From NCBI GenBank assembly GCA_035485575.1, contig DATHNW010000028.1, forward strand, positions 32,549-96,548: a stretch of DNA of 64,000 bases. Reading direction: 5' to 3'. Below the pieces are notes generated by a model that saw only the letters and a program-made list of their open reading frames with translations, ran no database searches and had not been told where the DNA came from. The position numbers were made by a program, and so were the translations under genes. Of this stretch, positions 55,785 through 64,000 are shown in pieces. Position 1 is the first letter of the stretch, and each line of letters opens with the position of its first letter. This DNA is from DASRHD01 sp035485575 (GTDB lineage Bacteria; Verrucomicrobiota; Verrucomicrobiia; Opitutales; Opitutaceae).

Positions 55785-57691
55785 GGCGACAAGGGCGGCG
55801 CCGACCTGCCCGCCGGGGTGGCTGCTCCCTTCGATTCGGTTTGCTCCGCTTTGGGCGGCTGGGGTGCTAGGGCCTCGGCAGCGAGCTTATCAACATCGAC
55901 GGGCGGACCATGGATCTTCCCCTGGCCGCCCATCACCGTGCGGGCGTAAGCGGTATCGAGGCGGAACAGCGCGAACTGGACCGCCTCGGCATTTTTGCGA
56001 GCCGCGACGGTCGCATGGGTATCGAGAACGAGCTGCCGCCAAGGATCCGCAAAGCGTGACTCGCAATTCACCCAATAGTCCCAGTGCAGATAAATTCCCC
56101 CCGGATATTGGTCCACCAGCTGGTTCAGGTCGGTGCGTACCTCGTTCTCCATGTCGTCGAACTGCGCGGCATTGCGCCCGAGCATGTTCCAAACGCACGG
56201 GTCGGTGGAGATGACGAGCGCCCCGGTGGGCAGCCTGGCCGCTGCTTCGCGGATAAATTCAATATCGGCCCGCGCCTGGTTCGATTCGCGGCCGCGAGTC
56301 GGAACATAATGCATGGTGGCTACCCAGTTCATAACGAGAGCCGCACCGAACAAACCGAGCATCGGCGGCTGCCGGCGCAACAAAGCGAACAATGCCGACG
56401 CGCCAATACCCGCAAAAAGCGCCACTGGCACTGCCGACACCACCGCATAGCGGGAGCTGGCCCCATACCAATAGCCGCCGGCGTAAAAAAGCACAAACGT
56501 GCCCCATGAAAGAAGAAACCAAAGGCTCAGTCCAAGCACGAGGCGTCTTTGGCAAAGAACCGCCCATCCCAGTCCGGCGAGTGCCAGCACGGTGCCCCCG
56601 AGAGGAAACCATTTTCCCTGGACAAAATAACCCGCGTTGCTGCTCAAGTTTTTGGCCAGAAAGGCCACGTCGAAACGCCGGCCGTCGGTCGCGCCCCAGT
56701 TCTCCGTGTGCACGGACCATAGTTGGAGCAATGTCGGTGTCACCAGCGCCAGCGAAAGGGCAAATGCCGCCCAAGTGGTCCGGTCTTCGAGGAATTTCCG
56801 GTCCGCCGCCCAGAGCAGGCTCGCGGCCACGGGATAAACGAGCAGCGATTCGGGACGAAAATAGGCTGCGAAGGCGGCGGTCGTTGCGAGGAGGAGGCCG
56901 GTGACTGGCGAGCTTTCGCCGGTGGCCGGGTTAAGCGAGCGGGCGTGAAGACACACCGCGAAAAAGAGGGCTGCGACGGTCGCCGCCGCGCTCGGCTCCA
57001 CCGCGGCTGTCCGACCCCACCAAAGGACCAGCGGCGTGAATAGAAAGCAAAGCGTCGCAGCGATCGGGGCACCCATGGGAAGCGCCCATGTTGACAGTAC
57101 CAGTGCGAAATAAAGTACCGTAGCAGTGAATCCGACCATTACCCTGACGGTTGTCTGAGCCACATTCTCCGAGGCTCCAAACAGACTGAAGGCCCACGAA
57201 AGCAAATAGGGTTGTCCGTTGGGTTGCTTGTTCACCGACGCATCATGTACGACAAAATCTCCATATTCGGCATCAGCATGGCTGGCGTATTCCGCCCGGC
57301 CGGTGTGGGCAATCGTCTGGCCGATTTGCATGTAGATATGCTCGTCGTAAAAGATACGGTTGGTATCGGGGGCCAGTCCGCAGGCGAAATAGCCGAGTAC
57401 GCCCAAGCCGAGGCCGGTGAGCAGATGCCGGCGGCCAAGCAAACGCCCCAAAGGTGTGGCTATCCCGGCAAGGCCTGCCGCGCCTAGCGCCAGGCAGGCA
57501 TGCATGCCCCAAACGGTTGTCACCGGAACCCAGGCGCGCTGTTCGTCCAGCGTATGTTCGCTCACGAGGCGATAAGCCCAGAAGGCCATGAGTCCCAGGG
57601 CCGCGAGACAAAACCAAGGCCATGAAAGGCGGAGCCAGCGGGGGGCTGGGGCCAGACAGGGTTGAGTGGAAGCCGGGGAAGAGAGGTCCAT
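55781..57691 (-). CDS. ArnT-like GT-C membrane glycosyltransferase
   Basis: 636-residue multi-pass protein. Helices fill residues 20-470. The first long periplasmic loop has RIFYDEHIYMQIGQTIAHTG, an acidic DEH motif at the position where GT-C enzymes carry the catalytic Asp/Glu. The C-terminal about 180 residues form a soluble periplasmic domain (STDPCVWNMLGRNAAQFDDM). It probably transfers a sugar from a lipid carrier onto a surface substrate. The start can be the ATG at 57691 or the GTG at 57694. It overlaps the radical SAM gene and lies 10 bases after the carbamoyltransferase gene. Confidence 0.75.
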   Translation of the reverse strand: MDLSSPASTQPCLAPAPRWLRLSWPWFCLAALGLMAFWAYRLVSEHTLDEQRAWVPVTTVWGMHACLALGAAGLAGIATPLGRLLGRRHLLTGLGLGVLGYFACGLAPDTNRIFYDEHIYMQIGQTIAHTGRAEYASHADAEYGDFVVHDASVNKQPNGQPYLLSWAFSLFGASENVAQTTVRVMVGFTATVLYFALVLSTWALPMGAPIAATLCFLFTPLVLWWGRTAAVEPSAAATVAALFFAVCLHARSLNPATGESSPVTGLLLATTAAFAAYFRPESLLVYPVAASLLWAADRKFLEDRTTWAAFALSLALVTPTLLQLWSVHTENWGATDGRRFDVAFLAKNLSSNAGYFVQGKWFPLGGTVLALAGLGWAVLCQRRLVLGLSLWFLLSWGTFVLFYAGGYWYGASSRYAVVSAVPVALFAGIGASALFALLRRQPPMLGLFGAALVMNWVATMHYVPTRGRESNQARADIEFIREAAARLPTGALVISTDPCVWNMLGRNAAQFDDMENEVRTDLNQLVDQYPGGIYLHWDYWVNCESRFADPWRQLVLDTHATVAARKNAEAVQFALFRLDTAYARTVMGGQGKIHGPPVDVDKLAAEALAPQPPKAEQTESKGAATPAGRSAPPLSP

Positions 57692-57701
57692 CACGGGTTC
57701 G

Positions 57702-59456
57702 TCAGGTTTGGGCCTTGTGATTGGCCGTGTCGCATTTTGTCAGCAAGGCCGAGCCAAGTGCAAGATGTTGCACACCACTCTCCAGCCACGCTTCGACGAC
57801 GCCCGCGCCGTCGTCGGACATGGGTTTGCCGTGCATGTTAAGGCTGGTGTTGATGATGGCGCCGGTGCCGGTGAGCGCCTTCACCCGGGTGAGCAGGCGA
57901 TACCATGGATCGGCTTCGTCTGGCTCCACCATCTGCGGGCGGCACGAACCGTCGGGGCCGGTGGCGCCGGCTAGCGCGGCACGACCTTGCGGCGTGGTGA
58001 GAAATCCTCCGGTCATATGGCGGTTGATGTCGCGCGGTCCGCGAAAGTCGGCGAGTAGCTCCGGCGCCTCGGAAAGTAAAATGGCCGGGCAAAAGGGTTG
58101 GTACCAGACCCGGCGCTTCAGCCGGAGATTGAGGTCATCGCGGGCGGCGATGTTGTCGGCACGGGCCACGATGCTACGGGCGCCGAGCGCGCGGGCGCCG
58201 AGTTCCATCCTGCCCTGGGCCCACATGACAATTTCGCCGGCCGCAACACGTTCGGCGACGGCTTGCGCGATGTCCATGGGCTGGGTCAACGTGGCCGAGG
58301 CCTCGCGGGCAATGCGCTTGGCATCGCGGCCGAGGTCGCCGTGGTCGAGGCCGAGTCGGAAATCTGAAAAGGGAACCGGCCGCTGTCCGGTGACCTTTTT
58401 CCAGGTGGCCAGCGCAGCTCCCAAGGCTAGGCCGCCGTCGCCCATGGCCGGGCATACTTCGAGGCGGGTGACGCCGGGCGTGGTCCGGATGAGACGATTG
58501 ACCTTGATGTTCGAAGCGACGCCGCCGGCATAGCCGAAGGCGCCGCATCCGGTCGCCTCGACCAAAAGGCTGAAAAAACGTGGCACGATCTGCTCCAGTG
58601 TCTGCTGCGCCATCCGGCAGACCGATTCGCGTGGCGTGCACCAGATGACGCGCGCCACTTCACGGGCCATGCGCGAGGGTGGAATCGAGCAGCGCAGCAC
58701 CGGCAGGCCGCGGTGGTCGGGCTTGAGCGAGAACCATTTCAAAAATAAATTTTTTTCGAGCGGGACATCGGCGGCGTAGGTGGCCAGGGCCATGACCTTG
58801 CCCTCGTCCTCCAGCGGGCGCATTTGCAGCTCGTTGGTGACATGCTCGAAAAACAGGCCCAGCGAGGCGGAGCCGGGAATCGAGATGAGCGGCGTGAGTT
58901 CGCCGTTTGCCTCGGTCCAGCGCCAGACCGAGCCGGATTCGCCGTCGCCGATGCCGTCCAGCGTGACGATTAAGGCATCCTCGCCCCATTTCGGCCAGAA
59001 TGCCGCCGAAGCCGCGTGCGCAGCATGATGGTCGACGAGGAAAACGTCCCTTGAGGATACTTTTAAATCGGCGGCCAGCGCGTGACGGGCCCAGCGGCGC
59101 AGCAGGGAATTGGTCGGCCGCTGGGTAAGGAAATATTTTGTGCGCAGGGTCAGCCCGTGCAACGGCCCGGGCGGGACGAGGCGCCGGCGCAGCTGATAAT
59201 AATTCTCCTTCATCCAGGGAAACTGGCGGGTGAGGGCCTTGGCTGGATCCGAGGTTGTGATGGCCCAGGCCAGCCGCCGGCCTTCCGCGGCCTGCCGCAT
59301 CGCAGCAAGCGCGCGCCGGGGCAGGCCGACGTCAAGTTTGCGTCCGCTCAGGCGTTCTTCGTTCAGAGCCAGGGCGACTTTTCCTTCGATGACGAGGGCG
59401 GCACCGGCATCGTGGCCGTCCCATACGCCAATCACGGCGTCATAGGATGGGCTCAT
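57702..59456 (-). CDS. NodU/CmcH-family carbamoyltransferase
   Basis: 584-residue carbamoyltransferase that transfers a carbamoyl group from carbamoyl phosphate to a sugar or other hydroxyl via a carbamoyladenylate. The N-terminal TsaD/ASKHA-like domain has GVWDGHDAGAALVIEGKVAL, NEERLSGRKL, VDHHAAHAASAA, TLDGIGDGES and YAGGVASNIKVNRLI. The C-terminal domain shows GRMELGARALGARSIVARAD, FCPAILL and IINTSLNMHGKPMSDD. Relatives decorate Nod factors and antibiotics, so here a surface glycan is a reasonable acceptor. It starts within the stop of the GT2 gene (ATGA). Confidence 0.9.
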   Translation of the reverse strand: MSPSYDAVIGVWDGHDAGAALVIEGKVALALNEERLSGRKLDVGLPRRALAAMRQAAEGRRLAWAITTSDPAKALTRQFPWMKENYYQLRRRLVPPGPLHGLTLRTKYFLTQRPTNSLLRRWARHALAADLKVSSRDVFLVDHHAAHAASAAFWPKWGEDALIVTLDGIGDGESGSVWRWTEANGELTPLISIPGSASLGLFFEHVTNELQMRPLEDEGKVMALATYAADVPLEKNLFLKWFSLKPDHRGLPVLRCSIPPSRMAREVARVIWCTPRESVCRMAQQTLEQIVPRFFSLLVEATGCGAFGYAGGVASNIKVNRLIRTTPGVTRLEVCPAMGDGGLALGAALATWKKVTGQRPVPFSDFRLGLDHGDLGRDAKRIAREASATLTQPMDIAQAVAERVAAGEIVMWAQGRMELGARALGARSIVARADNIAARDDLNLRLKRRVWYQPFCPAILLSEAPELLADFRGPRDINRHMTGGFLTTPQGRAALAGATGPDGSCRPQMVEPDEADPWYRLLTRVKALTGTGAIINTSLNMHGKPMSDDGAGVVEAWLESGVQHLALGSALLTKCDTANHKAQT

Positions 59457-60391
59457 GCAGTCCGGGCGGCGGTTTTTTTACGGCGGGAAAGTCCTTCCAG
59501 CAGACGCCAGCCATATGCGAGCCAGGTGCCGGGGCGGTGGAGTGAGATTTTGGAATAACCGGCGGCGCGCGGCCGTTCATGGGTCGGCACCTCGGCGATC
59601 CGGTAGCCGAGGGCGAGCGAAGCCATGATCATTTCCATTTCAATGGTGGTGTGGCGCGAATGCAGGTCGAGCCGGCGAAACACTTCGGTGCGGATGGCGC
59701 GAAAGCCGTTCTGCGAGTCCGACAGGCGGCTGTTGAAGCGCCGGTTTATCAGGTAGGTGATCAAGGCGGATCCGGCCAGGCGGAGAAGTTCATCGCCGCC
59801 GCCGTGGAGTTCGTCGGAACCGCCGAGCTGGCGAGAGCCGGTCACATGGTCGGCCCGGCCATTCTTGATCGGTGCAACCAGAAGGGGAATATCAATGGGA
59901 TCGTGCGAACCATCAGCGTCGACGAAGACGCAAATCGGGGTCTTCACGCTTTCGACGGCGAGGCGCAAGGCTGCCCCTTTGCCCAGGCCCTTGTCGCGCA
60001 CGACCAGGGCTCCGGCCTCGGCGGCCACTTCGGCGGTGCGGTCGGTTGAACCGCCTTCGACGACAATGACCTTGGCTGCGTAAATGAGACACTCACGCAC
60101 CACGGTGCCGATGGTGGCGGCTTCGTTGCGAGCGGGTATGATGGCGGTCACTTCACAGTCAGGCCGGATTTCCCGGTTGAGCAGATCGGTCGTTTTCGTG
60201 CGACCCTGGCGCAGCATGCGTCGTGCGCGCAAAAGCACGAAAAGATCCTCGTCCTTGCCGAAACAAAGCGGAGCACTTTCCTCGACGGGGGTGGGACTGG
60301 GCGGCAGTTCAGGCGTGACCACGCCGCCCTGCAAGGAGCGGGGCCGGGCCAGAAAGGCGCTGCGGGTATGGGTCAAGCCAAAGATGGTCAT
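59453..60391 (-). CDS. GT2 glycosyltransferase (dolichyl-phosphate-sugar synthase-like)
   Basis: 312 residues. After a 75-residue N-terminal extension, the GT2 domain begins CEVTAIIPARNEAATIGTVV and has EGGSTDRTAEVAAEAGALVV, DKGLGKGAALRLAV, the DxD motif FVDADGSHDPIDIP and the SDSQNGFRAIRTEVF block. No C-terminal membrane helix is seen, which favours a soluble DPM1-like enzyme making polyprenyl-phosphate sugar. It would supply the lipid-linked sugar for the GT-C proteins in the same run. It overlaps the carbamoyltransferase by 4 bases and starts 32 bases after the pilin-like gene. Confidence 0.88.
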   Translation of the reverse strand: MTIFGLTHTRSAFLARPRSLQGGVVTPELPPSPTPVEESAPLCFGKDEDLFVLLRARRMLRQGRTKTTDLLNREIRPDCEVTAIIPARNEAATIGTVVRECLIYAAKVIVVEGGSTDRTAEVAAEAGALVVRDKGLGKGAALRLAVESVKTPICVFVDADGSHDPIDIPLLVAPIKNGRADHVTGSRQLGGSDELHGGGDELLRLAGSALITYLINRRFNSRLSDSQNGFRAIRTEVFRRLDLHSRHTTIEMEMIMASLALGYRIAEVPTHERPRAAGYSKISLHRPGTWLAYGWRLLEGLSRRKKTAARTA

Positions 60392-60423
60392 GGCGGGTGG
60401 TCGTCGGGCGAGCCGATCAAGAA

Positions 60424-62490
60424 CTACCAGGTAAAGAAAATACCTCGATTATAGGTGGTGGTGTCCGGCGAAAAAGGAGGCGGATTACTGACTAGGGTCT
60501 TATTAAAATAATAAGTTCGGTTGGTGGGCGGGTAATAGACTCCCGTGTTGGTGTTTTGAAATTGTGAGTTGAATGCGGTGGACTCGAAAAGACGGCCATT
60601 GGAGCCATAAAAATTCACTGTGGTGTTGTTGGTGCTCCAATTTTCAAGGAAGCGGACGAGATTGTGACCACCGCCGCTATAGGCATAATTGCCCGAGGTG
60701 TCTTCTTCGGTATTGCCGGTCAAAATACCCGCCCCGATCGTCACCGTGCTTGCAGGGACGACACGAGTATTGATGGTGTCCAAAGGATTATGATCCGCGT
60801 TGACGGTCGCGTCATTCCAACTTGAGGAGAGCACGGTGACTTGGTCGGCCATGAGCATGGAAGGATTGACGCTGCCCGTGGAAGTAGGGTTGCCGGTGGA
60901 CGGATCGATCGCGAGCGTATCATTCGTGGAGGTTGTCGTATTGTAGTTTCCTTTGACGTAAAGCCCCCCGTTGGTCGCCACGGAAAATCCGGTTGGGGTC
61001 CATGTGCCAGTATAACCGGCAGGAGGCAATGCCCCCGGGGTGGTCGTTCCATTGACAAGGCGAACCCCGGCGAGACTGCTGGTGGTCGAGTCGGCAAGGT
61101 AAACGTAAAGCATGCCGTTAAAACTGGGATTGTGAGCATTGATCGCAGTTGTGAGCTGGCTCACGTCGATTTGAGTAATCGCCACGTTCTTGCCTTCGCG
61201 CAGGTCGTACATGCCTCCTGAAGGTTGTGAGATGGCGGCGGCATAGGTGCTGGTTACGTCTGATGTTGTGCCATCGGAGGCCACCTGGCTGACGGTATTC
61301 GTGCCATTGGCATGAACAGTGACGATCAGGCCGGCCTTGTTATAGGCCCGCAAATTGGAGATCGTTGGATCATCTGTCGTTGCCGCCAGGGTACTGGCGA
61401 CATTGACGCCGGGATAATCTGCAGCATAGTTGTACCCGCTGGCAGCTTCACTTCCCACCACATTAGGCGGAGGGACGATCTGGGCGCGATAGACGTTGTT
61501 GGCTGCTGCGGCCAATTGAGTGCCATAATTGGTTGCGTCACCAAGTGGATCGGCGGTGATTTTTCCAAAAAGATTGCTATAGGTTGTGCCGGTATTGTAG
61601 TCAGCCCCGTATTCCGACGCGATGGCTGATGCATCCAGTCCGCCGAGCAGGTTCAAGGACTCTTTCATGGTTGAGACCTGGGTTGAATTCGTGGTCAGCC
61701 GGCTGCCGTCGGCGCCCGTCGGGGGTGTCAACTGGGTGACTCCATCCAGAAGCGTGCCAGTGGACCCCGTGGCATTGAGGGACGTTCCCGAGCCGGCGAG
61801 ATACAGGAGGTTGGCATTCACATTCAGGCTGCCTGTCTGGCCGGTTCTGGTTCCAATATAAATGCCCCCGTTGGCGGCAATATCGCCATTAATGGTCACA
61901 TTGCCGCTGGGCGCAAACTCCAGGTCGCCTTGGGCGAAAATATTGTATTGAAAGATGGAGGTGCTGGAATTGTTCATGTGCCGGCCTTCCCTCACGTCGA
62001 TGCCACCGCCCACCGGGGCTTTGGTTGAGCTCACTTCCACCTCGATGGTAAAATAATAATAGCTGCCGGTTTCATTTACCGCGTTGCCCGTGTTGATGGT
62101 GCCCGTGGCGTTGGGGCCCCAGGAAATCGAGCGCTTCACGATCCAATTTTCCGGGGCTGCCTGATCAATGGCGGAAAAGGCTGTTCGTATGGTTGTGGGG
62201 GTGCAGGCCGTGCCCTCAGTCGGAGAGTAATCGGCAATGTCGCTGAGCGATGCAGCCACCTGGCCGAAAGCCACTTGCGATAACATCGCGTTTTTCACGC
62301 GATAATACATATATTCCAGCTCGCTGTCCGCCACCGTCTTGGCTCGGGCCGCATACTCGTTTCTTTGCGACAACCGGTATGAGTTAAGGCTCATGCTATA
62401 TATGGCACAGGCCACTAACGCAATGGCGGCGGTAAAAAACAGCGTGGAGAGCAGTATGCTGCCGCGTATGAATTTCGTTTTTGAAGCCAT
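60424..62490 (-). CDS. PilX-like large pilin-fold secreted protein
   Basis: 688-residue protein whose N-terminus looks like a prepilin (MASKTKFIRG, then SILLSTLFFTAAIALVACAI). Cleavage would fall after Gly10, and the hydrophobic helix continues with SMSLNSYRLSQRNEY, as in PilX or minor pilins. The position-5 glutamate typical of pilins is absent. The rest is a very long low-complexity beta-rich passenger, Thr/Ser/Asn-rich (TINGDIAANGGIYIGTRTGQ, GGLYVKGNYNTTTSTNDTLA), far longer than usual pilins. I use the ATG at 62490; a TTG at 62511 overlaps the upstream stop and is also possible. Function is unknown; adhesin or surface-filament tip is the likeliest idea. Confidence 0.7.
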   Translation of the reverse strand: MASKTKFIRGSILLSTLFFTAAIALVACAIYSMSLNSYRLSQRNEYAARAKTVADSELEYMYYRVKNAMLSQVAFGQVAASLSDIADYSPTEGTACTPTTIRTAFSAIDQAAPENWIVKRSISWGPNATGTINTGNAVNETGSYYYFTIEVEVSSTKAPVGGGIDVREGRHMNNSSTSIFQYNIFAQGDLEFAPSGNVTINGDIAANGGIYIGTRTGQTGSLNVNANLLYLAGSGTSLNATGSTGTLLDGVTQLTPPTGADGSRLTTNSTQVSTMKESLNLLGGLDASAIASEYGADYNTGTTYSNLFGKITADPLGDATNYGTQLAAAANNVYRAQIVPPPNVVGSEAASGYNYAADYPGVNVASTLAATTDDPTISNLRAYNKAGLIVTVHANGTNTVSQVASDGTTSDVTSTYAAAISQPSGGMYDLREGKNVAITQIDVSQLTTAINAHNPSFNGMLYVYLADSTTSSLAGVRLVNGTTTPGALPPAGYTGTWTPTGFSVATNGGLYVKGNYNTTTSTNDTLAIDPSTGNPTSTGSVNPSMLMADQVTVLSSSWNDATVNADHNPLDTINTRVVPASTVTIGAGILTGNTEEDTSGNYAYSGGGHNLVRFLENWSTNNTTVNFYGSNGRLFESTAFNSQFQNTNTGVYYPPTNRTYYFNKTLVSNPPPFSPDTTTYNRGIFFTW

Positions 62491-62507
62491 CGGGTACGGC
62501 GTTTTGC

Positions 62508-64000
62508 TCAATCGAGCGGGATAATGGTGGTCGTACCCTTGGTCGTGGTGGAACCCTTGGTCGTGGTGAAGCCGATAGTGGTGGTAGAACCCGCGGTGGA
62601 GGTGGAACCCGCGGTGGAGGTGGAACCTTTCGTCGTGGTGCCCGCGGTCGAGGTGGAACCCTTGGTCGTGGTGCCCGCGGTGGTCGTACCCGCGGTGGTG
62701 GTGGAGCCCTTGGTGGTGGTGGAGCCCTTGGTGGTGGTGGAGCCGGCGGTGGTGGTTCCTTTCGTCGTGGTGGAACCCGCGGTGGTGGTGCCTGCCGTGG
62801 TGGTTCCTTTCGTCGTGGTGGAACCCTTGGTCGTGGTGCCCGCGGTGGTTGTGCCGGCGGTGGTGGTGGAGCCGGCCGTGCTGGTAGAGCCCTTGGTGGT
62901 GGAGGAGCCGGCCGTGCTGGTAGAGCCCTTGGTGGTGGTGGAGCCCTTGGTGGTGGTGGAGCCAGCCGTGGTAGTGGAGCCAGCCGTGGTAGTGGAGCCA
63001 GCCGTGGTGGTGGAACCGGCGGTGGTGGTAGAGTACGTCTGGTGGTACGGTGGGGAAGGGCCCGGTGTGACGTTCAAGGGATTGCCTGATTTGGGCATGA
63101 CCAACCCTTCGGCGTAATCAGTCTGATAATACGCAGAGCTGCCCCCCAGCAGGCTTGGAACGATGCTTTTCTGGGCGGCCATATAGCTGGATTGCCAGCT
63201 GATGGCCGGCTCAAATAATGTTCCATCGTTCGGATTGACGGCGGGCACTTGGGCGAAAAGATAACGGTTGGCTGCGGGAATGTTCCTGGAAAGAATAACG
63301 GGCGCAAATTCCCCTGTGAGGGATGCGACGTTGATGCCGGGATACCAAAGGGGATACCAGATCAGCTCATTCAGGGTGGCGCTGTAGCTTGGGTTGGGAT
63401 TGGGCGTGGCGGTCGAATATTGGCGCCCGCGCTGGATGGTAACCACGGCGCCCGCAGAAAGGGGAAGTAGCTTGGTGAGATCGACGGGGCCCTTATTGTA
63501 CAGCACCGCAGCATCCGACATATTTTCATCCAAAGTCACAGTCACTGTGCCGGTGGTGCCGCCATCCGCTAGATTCGACGGGCCGGTAATTTTCACTCCG
63601 CCACAATCGCCGCTGGTTTCACCCATTTTCACTGCATCGAGTAAAAGATAATCGCCGACCACAATCTTATCATCAGCGGTAATGTTAATGGAAATAGAGT
63701 TTGTGGTGAACGAGGCCGAAGTAATCGTGGTTGAAGTCTGGGCTGGCGGCCCCTCACTGACGCGATAAGAAATTGTGCCATAGCGTGTCGGAGTTGTTGT
63801 GGGCGAGGGATCGCTGAAGTAGTCGCCGCTGTTCGTGTTGAGGCTGCCATCGGTGTTGGGGCTGGAAAATCCATTGCTGGTCTGAGAGGTGTCATTGATG
63901 ATCACTTGCGAGAGCTCGCGATTGAGATGTTCCTGAGTCCAGCGAGTATGGGTGGTCGCATCTGCCGACGTTTCACTTCTCCAGGCCATTTTGGCTTCGA
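62508..64000 (-). CDS. Large surface-type protein with Thr/Ser-rich repeat tail (5' end outside window)
   Basis: Open frame from the window edge to a stop at 62508. The ATG at 63989 (MAWRSETSADATTH) is only internal, because the frame continues upstream as ...EAK, and a pilin-like N-terminus probably lies outside the window. The first 319 residues from that ATG form a soluble, beta-rich domain with VNPNDGTLFEPAISWQSSYM near its end. Residues 320-485 are 29 tandem units of the form STTTAG, STTTKG or TTTAG. Such Thr-rich tails resemble glycosylated stalks. It is the first gene of the co-directional run and ends 17 bases before the ATG of the pilin-like gene. Confidence 0.65.
   Translation of the reverse strand, partial: EAKMAWRSETSADATTHTRWTQEHLNRELSQVIINDTSQTSNGFSSPNTDGSLNTNSGDYFSDPSPTTTPTRYGTISYRVSEGPPAQTSTTITSASFTTNSISINITADDKIVVGDYLLLDAVKMGETSGDCGGVKITGPSNLADGGTTGTVTVTLDENMSDAAVLYNKGPVDLTKLLPLSAGAVVTIQRGRQYSTATPNPNPSYSATLNELIWYPLWYPGINVASLTGEFAPVILSRNIPAANRYLFAQVPAVNPNDGTLFEPAISWQSSYMAAQKSIVPSLLGGSSAYYQTDYAEGLVMPKSGNPLNVTPGPSPPYHQTYSTTTAGSTTTAGSTTTAGSTTTAGSTTTKGSTTTKGSTSTAGSSTTKGSTSTAGSTTTAGTTTAGTTTKGSTTTKGTTTAGTTTAGSTTTKGTTTAGSTTTKGSTTTKGSTTTAGTTTAGTTTKGSTSTAGTTTKGSTSTAGSTSTAGSTTTIGFTTTKGSTTTKGTTTIIPLD
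62535..63032. repeat. Tandem 15/18-bp repeat array encoding the Thr/Ser tail
   Basis: About 500 bases of tandem units of 15 or 18 bases: 21 six-codon and 8 five-codon units, mostly S/T-T-T-T-A/K-G. The near-identical DNA of adjacent units (for example GGTGGTGGAGCCCTTGGT repeated with variations) makes copy-number change by slippage likely. Confidence 0.9.

Noticed and set aside
62535..63032. Possible CRISPR array
   Set aside because: Units are 15 or 18 bases, directly abutting, without unique spacers, and in frame with a coding sequence; no cas gene is near.
62481..63117. Gly-rich (collagen-like) and Val/Pro-rich open frames on the plus strand
   Set aside because: They result from the tandem repeat read in other frames. 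The minus-strand frame is open far beyond the repeat and carries a non-repetitive domain; the plus-strand frames end with the repeat.

Overview
The window looks like a chromosomal segment of a Gram-negative member of the Verrucomicrobiota, probably class Opitutae (Opitutaceae-like). This is inferred from high GC, dense gene packing with many ATGA stop/start overlaps, a very large TonB receptor with a 'KLDPFEV' block before its plug, a FabV enoyl reductase, a DUF5069 protein, an exosortase, an opgG/opgH pair, LpxI (lipid A pathway) and short dispersed repeats of kinds I associate with this phylum. I see no tRNA, rRNA, CRISPR array, prophage or insertion sequence.

Layout. 1-2.6 kb: 3'-truncated fabV and an ECF sigma/RskA-type anti-sigma pair. 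2.8-6.0 kb: an exosortase operon (Cys-cluster membrane protein, exosortase-EpsI fusion, 30-residue membrane microprotein). 6.1-10.6 kb: exported thioredoxin-fold protein, then a two-component system with a propeller-type sensor. 10.6-14.3 kb: a 565-bp non-coding stretch and a TonB-dependent receptor. 14.4-17.3 kb: a TMTC-like membrane protein with TPRs and a family 9 glycosyltransferase. 17.3-19.8 kb: a DapF-family protein lacking both catalytic cysteines and a conserved protein of unknown function. 19.9-25.1 kb: sppA-sufT-DUF488 on the plus strand, then lpxI, a bifunctional-nuclease-family protein and dus on the minus strand. 25.2-30.1 kb: an exopolysaccharide export operon (FecR-like protein, beta-barrel, Wza-like, Wzc-like BY-kinase) behind an AT-rich promoter. 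30.2-38.6 kb: leuS, and divergently ribE-udg-opgG-(unknown)-opgH. 38.6-47.8 kb: DUF5069, alaS, leuB, an MBL hydrolase-ribD-rdgB operon, ispH and a GtrB-like glycosyltransferase. 48.0-49.6 kb: a GT-C-like membrane protein.

49.7-64 kb is one co-directional minus-strand run of eight genes: a protein with a long Thr/Ser repeat tail, a PilX-like pilin-fold protein, a GT2, a NodU-type carbamoyltransferase, two GT-C-like membrane proteins (one with a C-terminal NPCBM domain), a radical SAM/SPASM-like protein and a membrane-anchored spermidine-synthase-like protein. It is the most accessory-looking part of the window and may build or decorate a surface structure.

Taken together the window mixes housekeeping genes (tRNA charging, leucine, riboflavin and isoprenoid synthesis, nucleotide sanitation) with a strong cell-envelope theme: osmoregulated glucans, exported polysaccharide, exosortase sorting, glycosyltransferases and pilin-like proteins. 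The most unusual points are the Cys-less DapF paralogue, the family-4 uracil-DNA glycosylase missing two Fe-S ligands, the exosortase microprotein, the unknown gene inside opgG/opgH, and the repeat-tailed gene cluster at the right end.
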